64,000 nucleotides of DNA from Rhizobiaceae bacterium (lineage in GTDB: Bacteria > Pseudomonadota > Alphaproteobacteria > Rhizobiales > Rhizobiaceae). Location: positions 19,388 through 83,387 of the forward strand of contig JANQMU010000024.1 of the NCBI GenBank assembly GCA_028279875.1. The letters run 5' to 3'. The notes beneath the pieces are model-generated. The model made no database searches and was not told where the DNA came from. It saw only the letters and a program-made list of their open reading frames with translations. Shown here piece after piece: positions 18,457 through 26,664 of the stretch (position 1 is its first letter; each line of letters starts with the position of its first letter). A program made the position numbers and the translations under genes.

Positions 18457-18648
18457 ACGGTTTGCCAATTTACATCTGACCGCAGTCGATCTGCGGAACC
18501 TTTGGTATTATTTGCCTGATAATGGCCCAATTGATACCTGTATAGAGCAGGAACGGGCTTTGCGGTGTTGTGCGGTGCGGTCCGTTTTCACCGGCGCGGT
18601 GTCATGCCGCGCGACGCATTCCAATTGAACATCAAGAGAGGGCCAGCC

Positions 18649-19341
18649 ATGGAATCCTTGATAGAGGCCGCCCTGGCGCCGGCGGCGATCGCCGCCCATA
18701 TCTCCTACGGATTGCTGGTTCTGTCGATGCTGATGAACTCGATCGTCTGGCTTCGGGCGATCGCGGTGGTCTCCGGCGTCGCCGGTGTCTATTACAGCGG
18801 CTACGTGCTGGGCGACCCGGTGGGGGCGTTCTGGGAGGCGGCGTTCGTTGCCGCGAACCTTGCCCAGCTGTCGCTGCTGTTCTGGCGCAGCCGCCGGGCG
18901 CGCTTCAGCGACGAGGAGTTCCTGTTCTGCCAGAACGCGCTGGTCCTCGTTCCGCCGAGCCTTGCCCGCCAGTTCATCAATGTCGGCGCGTGGCAGACCA
19001 TCGCCAAGGGTACGATCCTGACACAGCAGGACAAAGCCGTCGAGCGGCTGACCTATATCGCCGACGGCACCGTCGAGGTCGCCGTCAACGGACGGCTGGT
19101 GGCGACCTGCAGCACAGGCGATTTCATCGGCGAACTGGGCATTCTCTCCGGGCGCCCGGCAACCGCGACGACCACCGCAACAACCGATCTGCGCGCCCTG
19201 GTCTTCGAGCGCGGCGCCCTGCTGCGGCACCTGCGGCGCAAACCCGACCTCACACTCGCCCTGCAGGCCGGCTTCAAAAACAACCTGCGCCGGAAACTGG
19301 CGACGGCGAATGAGCGGACACTGGCCGGGGCGGGAGGGTAG
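18649..19341 (+). CDS. membrane-anchored cyclic-nucleotide-binding protein (Popeye/CRP-like domain)
   Basis: 230 residues. Three short hydrophobic helices occupy about residues 10-80 (GLLVLSMLMNSIVWLRAIAV, VAGVYYSGYVLG, AAFVAANLAQLSLLF). A cNMP-binding beta-barrel follows, with LTYIADGTVEVAVNG, GDFIGELGILSGRPATAT (the phosphate-binding cassette G-E-L...R-x-A-T) and a final helix, but no HTH. The Arg of the cassette and the Glu are both present, so cAMP or cGMP binding is plausible. The topology resembles Popeye-domain proteins. The ATG at 18649 is preceded by GAGAGG. The stop lies 8 bp before the SulP start, so it probably regulates or partners that transporter (inference). Confidence 0.75.
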   Translation: MESLIEAALAPAAIAAHISYGLLVLSMLMNSIVWLRAIAVVSGVAGVYYSGYVLGDPVGAFWEAAFVAANLAQLSLLFWRSRRARFSDEEFLFCQNALVLVPPSLARQFINVGAWQTIAKGTILTQQDKAVERLTYIADGTVEVAVNGRLVATCSTGDFIGELGILSGRPATATTTATTDLRALVFERGALLRHLRRKPDLTLALQAGFKNNLRRKLATANERTLAGAGG

Positions 19342-19348
19342 ATGGCGT

Positions 19349-21055
19349 ATGGCGGCGATCGGTAATGCCTTGAAGCGGTTGCTGCCTTTTGCCGGCATCC
19401 GGCCGCTTCCCCGGTCGCAGATCCCGGCGGAAATCATCGCCGGCGTCACGCTCGCGGCGCTCGCCATTCCGGAGGTCATGGGATACACCAATATCTCCGG
19501 GACGCCGGTTATCACCGGGCTTTACACAATGCTCGTCCCGGCCGCCCTGTTCGCGATCTTCGGCTCCTCGCGGCATCTGGTGGTCGGCGCCGATTCAGCC
19601 ACCGCGGCCATCCTGGCGAGCGGCCTTGTCGGCATGGCGGCCGCCGGGTCGAGCGAATATCTGGCGCTGGCCGGACTGCTCGCCCTGATGGTCGGCGTGC
19701 TGCTGATCGCCGCAAGCCTTGTCGGGCTGGGGTTCATGGCGGATTTCCTGTCACGCACGGTTCTGGTCGGGTTCCTGACCGGGGTCGGCATCCAGGTCTC
19801 GTTGCGCGCTGCATCAGAATTGCTGGGCCTGCCGGGCCATCACCATGGCACGCTGATGATGGTGTGGTCGAACCGCGCGCAGGCGCCGGACCTCAACCCC
19901 GCGGTTCTGACGGTAGCGGCCCTGGTGCTGGCGGTGGTCGCCGGAAGCCGGTTGCTGTCAAAAAGGCTGAATCGCAAGGTCCCCGGCGCGATGATCGCCG
20001 TGATCGGTGCGATCATTGCCAGCTGGGCGTTCGATCTGCAACGGGTCCTGCCGGTTGTCGGCGCGGTTCCGACCGGTCTGCCCGACTTTGCCCTGCCGCA
20101 GGTTTCCTGGAGCTTTGCGCTCTTGTGGGATCTGCTGCCGACGGCATTGGCGATGCTGGTGGTCGTTCTGGCGCAGAGCGCGGCGACGGCGCGGGCCTAT
20201 GCGACGCGTTATCATGAGCGGCTTGACGAAACGCGCGACCTTACCGGGCTGGGACTTGCCAATATCGGCGCCGGCCTCACCGGCGCCTTTGTCGTCAATG
20301 GCAGTCCGACCAAGACCGAAATGGTCGACGTCGGCGGCGGCCGGAGCCAGTTGTCGCTGCTTGTCGCGGCTGCGGTCGTGCTGTTGACGCTGCTGTTCCT
20401 GACCGGGCCGCTGGGCTACCTGCCGAAGGCGGTTCTGTCGGCCGTCGTGCTGCTGATCGGCCTGAAACTGATCGATGTGACAGGCTTGCGGGACATCTAC
20501 CGCCGTCGCCGGCCGGAATTCTGGGTAGCGCTGCTGACCGCCGCCGTTGTCGTTATCTTCGGTGTCGAGCAGGGCATCGTTTTCGCCATTCTGTTTTCGC
20601 TGGTCATCCACACGCGGCACGGTTACCGGCCGACAAACCTGCTGATCGTCCGGGAATCGTCCGGGCACTGGCACGCCAGATCGCTCGACAGCGATGCCCA
20701 GGCCGGGCCCGGCCTCATGATCTACCGGTTCAATCACAGCATGTATTACACCAATTCGGAACGGATGCGGGCGGAGATCCTCGGCCTTGCCGACCGGGCC
20801 GATCCGCCACTGCAATGGTTCTGCATCGATGCGTCGGCGGTTGACGACGTCGACTACACTGCCGCCGAGACGCTTGCCGACATTGGTGCCGCGCTGCGGG
20901 CGCGGGGAATCACGCTGGTCTTCGCCCAGGATGTCGATGCCGTCAATACAGCAAGTCGTAGGGAACTGCAGCGGCTGTTTAAGGACGCGATGTTTCTCGA
21001 ATCGCTTGACGCGGTGCTGGAGCGGTTCGGGCGGATGCGCTCGAATTCGGACTAA
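19349..21055 (+). CDS. SulP-family anion transporter with STAS domain
   Basis: 568 residues. The SulP core has about 12-14 hydrophobic helices: the N-terminal LAALAIPEVMGYTNISGTP is the family signature, and GSPTKTEMVDVGGGRSQLS is the conserved central loop. A C-terminal STAS domain (about residues 440-560) contains WFCIDASAVDDVDYTAAETL. SulP proteins carry sulfate, bicarbonate, chloride or dicarboxylates. The ATG at 19349 follows GGGAGGG; an earlier in-frame ATG at 19310 would overlap the upstream gene. Tight linkage to a cyclic-nucleotide-binding membrane protein is notable. Substrate not predictable. Confidence 0.85.
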   Translation: MAAIGNALKRLLPFAGIRPLPRSQIPAEIIAGVTLAALAIPEVMGYTNISGTPVITGLYTMLVPAALFAIFGSSRHLVVGADSATAAILASGLVGMAAAGSSEYLALAGLLALMVGVLLIAASLVGLGFMADFLSRTVLVGFLTGVGIQVSLRAASELLGLPGHHHGTLMMVWSNRAQAPDLNPAVLTVAALVLAVVAGSRLLSKRLNRKVPGAMIAVIGAIIASWAFDLQRVLPVVGAVPTGLPDFALPQVSWSFALLWDLLPTALAMLVVVLAQSAATARAYATRYHERLDETRDLTGLGLANIGAGLTGAFVVNGSPTKTEMVDVGGGRSQLSLLVAAAVVLLTLLFLTGPLGYLPKAVLSAVVLLIGLKLIDVTGLRDIYRRRRPEFWVALLTAAVVVIFGVEQGIVFAILFSLVIHTRHGYRPTNLLIVRESSGHWHARSLDSDAQAGPGLMIYRFNHSMYYTNSERMRAEILGLADRADPPLQWFCIDASAVDDVDYTAAETLADIGAALRARGITLVFAQDVDAVNTASRRELQRLFKDAMFLESLDAVLERFGRMRSNSD

Positions 21056-21510
21056 AATTGGGAGTCGATCTCCACAAATTGAATCCGAGTGGCCCACTTT
21101 GCGGTCCGGCGTGTCGGCCTACATTCGCACGCCGTTCCCTGCCTAGGCACTTGACTTAAGCCGACTGCAACTAGGGATTGTGGCCAAATAAATTTGATGG
21201 AAGTGTAAATTGAAGTTTTGTTCAAAAACACGCTGCCATTCAGAGGTGATTTTCCAAATATCTGTGACGACGCCGGCCTGAAAATACCCATGCGGGTGCT
21301 TTGGATGGCCAGTTTTTAGGTTTTCCGTTCGCATTCACCTACAATAAAAATTCCTTCGAGATTTTTCTTGTCAACATTATTTTTTAGGGTATTGTCCCTA
21401 ATTGCAATTTTAAAGTGTGGTGCGTGTGTCGAGCTCATTTGAGCTTATCAACGGAATACATGCCGTGATTGTATTTCCGCTGTGGCGCACAGGTCTATCG
21501 AGGTGGACAC
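21056..21510. other. intergenic region before the exopolysaccharide locus
   Basis: 455 bp, clearly AT-richer than its flanks. No convincing coding frame. The left part shows nothing I can name. The right part holds a candidate promoter, TTGTCA (21368-21373), 16 bp, TATTGT (21390-21395), overlapped by a perfect inverted repeat at 21384-21401. A long leader (about 100 bp) then runs to the NusG-like gene; no ops/JUMPstart element was recognised. Confidence 0.6.
21384..21401. promoter_or_regulatory. palindrome covering the -10 element of the exopolysaccharide locus promoter
   Basis: TTAGGG-TATTGT-CCCTAA is a perfect 6-bp inverted repeat whose 6-bp centre is the candidate -10 element. A dimeric protein bound here would block RNA polymerase, so it is a good repressor-site candidate for the leading genes of the locus. 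Confidence 0.45.
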
Positions 21511-22131
21511 ATGGGCGTTTTCTCAAGCGGATGGCAATGGTATGTGGTAGCAACACTTCCCCATCGTGAGAAGCTGGCGACCGAACGGTTAGGCAATCAA
21601 GGCTTTCAGACGTTTTTTCCAAGACGTCTGAAAACCGTCCGTCACGCGCGTAAGAGCTTTGATCGTGTCGTCTCCTATTTTCCTGGCTATGTATTCGTTT
21701 CCCTGGACCTTCAGGCTGATCAATGGCGTTCGGTCAATGGCACCTTTGGTGTTCGTTCCTTGATCATGGGAGGTGACTACCCGCTGCCGGTGCCCCGCGG
21801 TGTGGTTGAGAATCTGCAGGAAATGACCGATGAGGATGGTTTTCTCAAACCGATTGAGGTTCTTCGCCCGGGAGACAATGTTCGCGTTCTCAATGGTCCG
21901 ATGGCGGATATGATCGGACAAATCGATCGCCTGGATGGAAAGCACCGGGCACGGGTGCTTCTTGACATGTTGCATGGAAGGGTGCCCTTGGTTGTTCCGA
22001 TTGCCAATGTCGCAAAGCGAAATGATGGCGTTGTTCAGCAGCCCAACCGGGCAGGTAAGAAGCGACATTTGCGCTCTGAAAGTATCGCTGGCAAATCGGT
22101 TGTCGCCCCCTCCGGCCAAGGGCTTGATTAG
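21511..22131 (+). CDS. NusG paralogue (UpxY/RfaH-type antiterminator)
   Basis: 206 residues. The NusG N-terminal (NGN) domain starts WQWYVVATLPHREKLATERL and includes FPGYVFVSLD; the C-terminal KOW domain has RPGDNVRVLNGPMADMIGQI. A basic tail (GKKRHLRSE) follows. The ATG at 21511 follows AGGTGG at good spacing. Specialised NusG paralogues at the head of surface-polysaccharide operons bind the elongating polymerase and let it read through the long operon; that is the likely role here. The gene is 380 bp upstream of the LuxR-type regulator. Confidence 0.82.
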   Translation: MGVFSSGWQWYVVATLPHREKLATERLGNQGFQTFFPRRLKTVRHARKSFDRVVSYFPGYVFVSLDLQADQWRSVNGTFGVRSLIMGGDYPLPVPRGVVENLQEMTDEDGFLKPIEVLRPGDNVRVLNGPMADMIGQIDRLDGKHRARVLLDMLHGRVPLVVPIANVAKRNDGVVQQPNRAGKKRHLRSESIAGKSVVAPSGQGLD

Positions 22132-22237
22132 CACCGTACGGAATAATCTGCGAGGGCTGGGCGGATTATTTCATTGGCGAAATCTGCCCATATATCAAAT
22201 CCTTAAATGTAAGTCGGATTTGGTGTCCATTCGCTGG

Positions 22238-22255
22238 ATTCCCCATATAGGGAAT
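22238..22255. promoter_or_regulatory. operator-like dyad, first copy
   Basis: ATTCCCCATATAGGGAAT is an 18-bp palindrome with one mismatched pair. Its last 16 bases match the site at 25921-25936 in 14 of 16 positions. Both sites are intergenic and lie in the exopolysaccharide locus, one on each side of the core biosynthetic genes, so they may be sites of the same regulator, perhaps the LuxR-type protein encoded next to it. Confidence 0.5.
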
Positions 22256-22336
22256 GGGACGCCCGGACGAAGCCTGTTATCGCAGCAGTGGTATCAGGGT
22301 ACGGGACAACCATAGGCAGTCCATCTGCCGCTTTAT

Positions 22337-22353
22337 CCCACCAGGCTGGTGGG
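22337..22353. repeat. strong hairpin in the LuxR-gene leader
   Basis: CCCACC and GGTGGG pair across AGGCT. GC-rich stem, no following T-run. Could be an attenuator or pause hairpin; function unproven. Confidence 0.35.
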
Positions 22354-22381
22354 TCTCTGTGTACCGCCGGAATATTCAAAC

Positions 22382-22409
22382 CAGGGTGAGCTTCATTCAG
22401 TTCACCCTG
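22382..22409. repeat. 8-bp inverted repeat upstream of the LuxR-type gene
   Basis: CAGGGTGA and TCACCCTG are separated by 12 bp, centred about 130 bp upstream of the regulator ATG. Spacing of about two helical turns between half-sites fits a dimeric activator such as a LuxR-type protein, possibly autoregulatory. Confidence 0.35.
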
Positions 22410-22527
22410 AGTGCGGAAGCTTTGTGCCGCCGCCGAGAAAACACAAGACTGCAGTGGCATCTAATTCCTTTTCCGGGCATTCCAGGAATCACAATTCAGC
22501 TGACAGATTCTGGCATGAGGACGCCCA

Positions 22528-23646
22528 ATGCATCATTGGGATGAAGACGCTTATGACAGACTTGTCAGACAGATTTACGAGGCGGCCAACAATCCGGAAA
22601 GCTGGAACGAAACCGTCAATGATATCGGTGATCTGCTGGATTTCGGGGTCATTCACCTGATGCTCGTTTCCTGCGAAACTGGCTTTGAATATCTTGGGTC
22701 TGCACCCAGGGGCGATCCGGATTTCAGCGCCGAATATCTCAAGGATTTTGCGTTTGAGGAATTCAGGCGCGCCCGGATTTTCTCGCAGCCGACCGGCGTC
22801 GCGTTCGACGAGAGGCTGATCGTTTCCGAAGAGGAAAAACATAACGCCGCCGCCCACCAAGAACTTCTTTCGCCGCCCAAGATTTACAATATCATGGGCG
22901 CCAATATGAGCGTCGGAGATTGCCGCGGCTGGTTCGGCGTTACAACCAAAAGGGCATCGGAAGATTTTTCCGACGAACAAAGGGGCGCTTTCCAAAGGCT
23001 TTTGCCACATATCCTGCAGTCGATGCGGATCACCAAGGCAAATATCGACCTGCAGATTTCAAAAAGCCTCGCCTTCGATACCGTGGAAGAGCTCAGCTCG
23101 GCCGTGTTCCTCTTTCTTAACCAGCAGCTTGTCAGCGTAAATCGGGCTGGCAAGGACCTTCTGAAGGAAGGTTTCTTTGCCGTCCAGAACGGGACGCTGG
23201 CCTGCCGCCACCGGATCGCCAACCGGCGCCTTCGTGACTATCTGGATCAATCCGATCAGTTGATGCCCGGTCCCCTGCTGCTGCGTGACAGGGCGAGAAA
23301 GACCGAATATTGCGTCCGCAGACATGATCCGACACCCCATTTCAGCAATGGAGACGTCAGAGGAAGTGCCGGCCAACTCGTCTCCGTTACAAAACTGCGC
23401 GGCAACGAGGCTCCATTGTTCGGAGATGTCGAGGGGTTTGCGCTGTTTTACGGCCTCAGCGAGGCGGAGATCCATGTTCTCTATGCCGTGCTCAACTATA
23501 AGAGTCTGAAGGAACTGGCGGCACATCGTGGCGTCAACCTCGACACCGTCCGCAAACAGCTCAAATCGGTCATGGCGAAGGTTGATGTCGCCAGCCAGAA
23601 GGAACTGTTTCAGATGTTCGAACGCTTTCGCATCCTGGGATCGTGA
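22528..23646 (+). CDS. LuxR-type HTH transcriptional regulator of the exopolysaccharide locus
   Basis: 372 residues. The C-terminal about 60 residues form a LuxR/GerE helix-turn-helix: YGLSEAEIHVLYAVLNYKS then ELAAHRGVNLDTVRKQLK. The N-terminal 300 residues show no autoinducer-binding signature I can identify; they have a PAS-like middle (LFLNQQLVSVNRAGKDLL). Regulators with this layout are common at alphaproteobacterial polysaccharide loci. The ATG at 22528 follows GAGGAC. It lies between the NusG paralogue and the priming transferase. Likely a local activator; the TCCCCATWTRGGGAAT sites are candidate targets (inference). Confidence 0.75.
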   Translation: MHHWDEDAYDRLVRQIYEAANNPESWNETVNDIGDLLDFGVIHLMLVSCETGFEYLGSAPRGDPDFSAEYLKDFAFEEFRRARIFSQPTGVAFDERLIVSEEEKHNAAAHQELLSPPKIYNIMGANMSVGDCRGWFGVTTKRASEDFSDEQRGAFQRLLPHILQSMRITKANIDLQISKSLAFDTVEELSSAVFLFLNQQLVSVNRAGKDLLKEGFFAVQNGTLACRHRIANRRLRDYLDQSDQLMPGPLLLRDRARKTEYCVRRHDPTPHFSNGDVRGSAGQLVSVTKLRGNEAPLFGDVEGFALFYGLSEAEIHVLYAVLNYKSLKELAAHRGVNLDTVRKQLKSVMAKVDVASQKELFQMFERFRILGS

Positions 23647-23731
23647 CGTTTTCCGCGATAGAACGGCATTGTTCCGGTGATGGCAGCTGCGCTTCCAGTC
23701 CGATAGATCGTTCCGTGTTTAAACGCGCGTT

Positions 23732-25048
23732 ATGGCGATAGAAACCAGCATTCCAACAGTCCTCGCGCAAGGGGGCCGCCTGTACAATGTCCGCCCGCCG
23801 GCACTCGTCAGCCGCATCCGGCTGCAGCTTGGTGTCGGGCTGCTGCTCGCCTGTGCGCTGCCTCAGTTCGTTCGCGATGGCTCCGCAATCCGATGGATGT
23901 TCACCTCCACGTCGCAATACATCACGTTGATTGCGATCACCGGCGCGGTGATCCTCGGTTATTTTTCGGTGCGCCGGCTGACCCGATATCCCGGCATTAC
24001 CGGCATTTCCTACATCTTGCCAACCTTCACGATCAGCTACGGCATTGCACTCGGCATTATCCTGTTGTTCCGGCTGGATTATTCGCGGTTTGTGCTGATT
24101 ACGAGTTTTGTCAGCGCACAGCTGTGGTTTCATTTTATTGCCATCGTCTCAGTTCGCGCAAATGAACTGATTTTCGACGTCATCCCGATGGGGAACGCGA
24201 AAAAACTGTGTTCGATATCACAGGTCCGCTGGAACATCCTCAAAGAGCCGCATCCGGGCGGTCCGCTGTCCCACGGCCTGACGGCGGATCTGCGGGCTGA
24301 CCTCCCCGAGAAGTGGGAAGCTTTCATTGCCGAATCGGCAGTCAATGGTGTGCCCGTCTATCATTACAAACAACTCAGTGAGAATCTCACGGGCAAGGTT
24401 GAGATTGAGCATCTGTCGGAAAACAATCTCGGCTCGCTGCTGCCCAGCTTCCTCTATTTGCGCTTCAAGCAATCGATCGATATTGCGGTTGCCGTGCTCA
24501 TCCTTCCCATTCTGGTACCACTCTTCGGCGTAATCGCCTGGGCGATCAAAATGGATAGCGAAGGCCCGGTGTTTTTCCGTCAGGAGCGCATGGGTTACCG
24601 GGGTCAGGTGTTCCGTGTCTGGAAATTCAGGACGATGGAGCACGACCATTCAACGGATGTTTCCGAGCGCCGGGCGTTGACGACCGTTGACGGCGATCCG
24701 CGGGTGACGAAAATCGGCCAATTCCTGAGAAGAACGCGCCTTGATGAACTGCCGCAGATCTTCAACATCCTGCGTGGCGAGATGAGCTGGATCGGCCCGC
24801 GGCCGGAGGCCGTTACCCTGTCGAAGCGTTATGAGACGAAACTTCACTTCTATCGCTATCGCCACATCGTGCGGCCGGGTATCACCGGTTGGGCGCAGGT
24901 CAATCAGGGTCATGTCGCCGAAGTCGACGAGGTGCGCGCCAAGCTGCACTACGACTTCTATTACATCAAGAATTTTTCGGTGTGGCTGGATATTCTGATC
25001 ACCATGCGGACGATCGCCGTCATGCTGACGGGGTTTGGCGCGCGTTGA
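23732..25048 (+). CDS. undecaprenyl-phosphate sugar phosphotransferase (priming transferase, WcaJ/ExoY family)
   Basis: 438 residues. About four N-terminal hydrophobic helices (residues 30-150), a soluble spacer, a reentrant helix ([20 protein letters not shown]) and a C-terminal bacterial sugar-transferase domain. Catalytic-domain motifs: [25 protein letters not shown] in sequence, [10 protein letters not shown] and IGPRPE. The enzyme moves a sugar-1-phosphate, usually glucose or galactose, from UDP-sugar to the lipid carrier, the first step of repeat-unit assembly at the inner membrane. No ribosome site is obvious at the ATG, which lies 85 bp after the regulator. Confidence 0.85.
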   Translation: MAIETSIPTVLAQGGRLYNVRPPALVSRIRLQLGVGLLLACALPQFVRDGSAIRWMFTSTSQYITLIAITGAVILGYFSVRRLTRYPGITGISYILPTFTISYGIALGIILLFRLDYSRFVLITSFVSAQLWFHFIAIVSVRANELIFDVIPMGNAKKLCSISQVRWNILKEPHPGGPLSHGLTADLRADLPEKWEAFIAESAVNGVPVYHYKQLSENLTGKVEIEHLSENNLGSLLPSFLYLRFKQSIDIAVAVLILPILVPLFGVIAWAIKMDSEGPVFFRQERMGYRGQVFRVWKFRTMEHDHSTDVSERRALTTVDGDPRVTKIGQFLRRTRLDELPQIFNILRGEMSWIGPRPEAVTLSKRYETKLHFYRYRHIVRPGITGWAQVNQGHVAEVDEVRAKLHYDFYYIKNFSVWLDILITMRTIAVMLTGFGAR

Positions 25049-25125
25049 TGGGGCGGCCGATTTTGTTGGAATCGCGCGGCGGGCGGCCGAGATTATGGTG
25101 TTTGTTCCGTATCCACTGATCCCGT

Positions 25126-25872
25126 TTGAAAATCTCCGTCATTACGGCTGTTTTCAATCGGCCGGCGACTATCGGCCGGGCGATAGACAGCGTCGCGAAG
25201 CAGACCTACCCCAACGTGGAACACCTTGTCATCGATGGAGCCTCGGCTGATGCGACGATTACGGAGATAGAACGCCATCGACATTCGTCGATGACCGTTT
25301 ACAGTGAGCCGGATTCAGGCATCTATGATGCTCTTAACAAAGGTGTAAGGAAAGCGAGTGGTGACATCGTCGGTGTTATGCATTCCGATGACACTTTTGC
25401 CCATGACGATGTTCTGGCACTTGTCTCCGGCGCTTTCACAAATCGCAATCTCGACGCCGTCTACGGTGACCTGCAATATGTGTCGGCACGCGACGAGCGT
25501 AAGGTGATCCGTCACTGGATCTCGGGAGATTATTCGCTCGCCAGGGTGCGGCGTGGTTGGATGCCGCCGCATCCGACGATGTATGTCAGGCGGAAGGTTT
25601 TCAAGAAGTTTGGCGCCTACGACACCTCTTATCGCATCGCGGCAGACTATGACGCATTCCTTCGTTGGTTCGGCCGGGATCAATTGCGCATGGGGTACAT
25701 TCCCGAAGTTCTGGTCAAAATGCGGGTTGGCGGTGAGAGCAATCGGTCGCTCGGGAAGATATTGCGCAAGAGCCGCGAGGATTATCGGGCGCTTCGTTCC
25801 AATGACATTGGTGGTCTGGGAACACTGGCGCTCAAGAATCTGCGCAAGGTGGGTCAATTTGTCGTCAAATAG
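25126..25872 (+). CDS. glycosyltransferase family 2
   Basis: 248 residues of the GT-A fold: KISVITAVFNRPATIGRAI at the N-terminus, SEPDSGIYDALNKG and the D-x-D-like MHSDD motif near residue 87, then PPHPTMYVRRKVF. It resembles WcaA/colanic-acid-type family 2 enzymes that add one sugar to the lipid-linked repeat unit on the cytoplasmic side. The only start that keeps the family N-terminus is a TTG at 25126, with no strong ribosome site. It follows the priming transferase on the same strand and probably adds the second sugar. Confidence 0.82.
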   Translation: MKISVITAVFNRPATIGRAIDSVAKQTYPNVEHLVIDGASADATITEIERHRHSSMTVYSEPDSGIYDALNKGVRKASGDIVGVMHSDDTFAHDDVLALVSGAFTNRNLDAVYGDLQYVSARDERKVIRHWISGDYSLARVRRGWMPPHPTMYVRRKVFKKFGAYDTSYRIAADYDAFLRWFGRDQLRMGYIPEVLVKMRVGGESNRSLGKILRKSREDYRALRSNDIGGLGTLALKNLRKVGQFVVK

Positions 25873-25920
25873 CGGCATTCAAATGGAGAAGCCGAAGCGG
25901 CGCCTAGCCAACGGCGTTGC

Positions 25921-25936
25921 TCCCCATTTGGGGAAT
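25921..25936. promoter_or_regulatory. operator-like dyad, second copy
   Basis: TCCCCATTTGGGGAAT includes the 14-bp near-palindrome TCCCCATTTGGGGA. It matches the site at 22240-22255 in 14 of 16 positions and lies about 140 bp upstream of the secreted FecR-like protein gene, marking a probable internal promoter of the locus. Confidence 0.5.
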
Positions 25937-26072
25937 ATCGGAGAAGTTGAACGCCCGATATCCTTCGCAGACAGACTACCCAAGCAAGCGTAGGTGTGGA
26001 CTCCGGGATGATTTGGACAAACTCCAGTTATGATCGGGGGTTTGTTATGGGGAAAATTGGGGCGAATCAGAG

Positions 26073-26558
26073 ATGAAATTGAAGAGCATTTGCAACGTTT
26101 TGACGATGGGTGTAGCGGCGGCAATCATTGGGATGGCTGCACCGACAGACGCTATCGCCCAGGCGGCTGGGGATTGTGCCTGTGTCGTTCCCATTGACCC
26201 GGACGGCCAGCCGGTTGGTTTGATGACCGGAGCATCCGGTCAAGTGCAGATATCGCAAGCCGCCGGTTTCGCAGCTGGCAGTGCAGGAACAGCGCTGCTG
26301 CCGGGAACCCAGATTATCGTTGGGCCGCAGTCAAGTGCGTCGATTTCCGTCGGAGCAAGCTGCAGTCTGCAGATCCAACAGAACAGTAACGTCGTGCTGG
26401 AAGCGCTCAACGGCGAAATCTGTGTTCGTGTCAGGGATCTTGCAGGCGAAACGGCTGGAACTTCCAACAACAATGTTGCAGTGGGCGTTCTTGGTCTGGG
26501 CGCTGTCGGTGGTGTCATCGCGCTCGCGGTCTCGAGTTCCGATTCGGTCTCGGACTGA
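26073..26558 (+). CDS. secreted small protein with FecR-like beta segment
   Basis: 161 residues. A signal peptide (VAAAIIGMAAPTDAIAQA) is followed by a short beta-rich region, LPGTQIIVGPQSSASISV ... LQIQQNSNVVLEAL, resembling the FecR domain in which a threshold parameter line precedes a repetitive beta strand set. Three cysteines occur in the mature part (CAC pair near the N-terminus, one in GASCS, one in EICV). A C-terminal hydrophobic stretch (AVGVLGLGAVGGVIALAV) could anchor it. Similar small proteins occur in alphaproteobacterial exopolysaccharide loci. Function unknown; may help export or surface attachment. Confidence 0.6.
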   Translation: MKLKSICNVLTMGVAAAIIGMAAPTDAIAQAAGDCACVVPIDPDGQPVGLMTGASGQVQISQAAGFAAGSAGTALLPGTQIIVGPQSSASISVGASCSLQIQQNSNVVLEALNGEICVRVRDLAGETAGTSNNNVAVGVLGLGAVGGVIALAVSSSDSVSD

Positions 26559-26664
26559 CCGCAGGCTGTTCTCCGAACAACCCGGTCATTTCACCTGCCT
26601 TATTGGCAGAGCTCCTGGGATGCGCAACGACTGTGGTGAGGGTCCGCCGATTGATCACTGAGGC

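Larger units (their letters stand above)
22132..22527. other. structured intergenic leader between the NusG paralogue and the LuxR-type gene
   Basis: 396 bp without a convincing gene. It contains four separate inverted repeats: AATAATC/GATTATT (about 22143-22170), a near-perfect 18-bp dyad at 22238-22255, CCCACC/GGTGGG (22337-22353) and CAGGGTGA/TCACCCTG (22382-22409). None has a T-run. The density of dyads suggests a regulatory leader, perhaps read by the NusG paralogue or bound by the LuxR-type protein (inference). Confidence 0.5.

Noticed and set aside
21056..21510. ops/JUMPstart element for the NusG paralogue
   Set aside because: No GGCGGTAGCGT-like sequence is present; the paralogue may use another signal.
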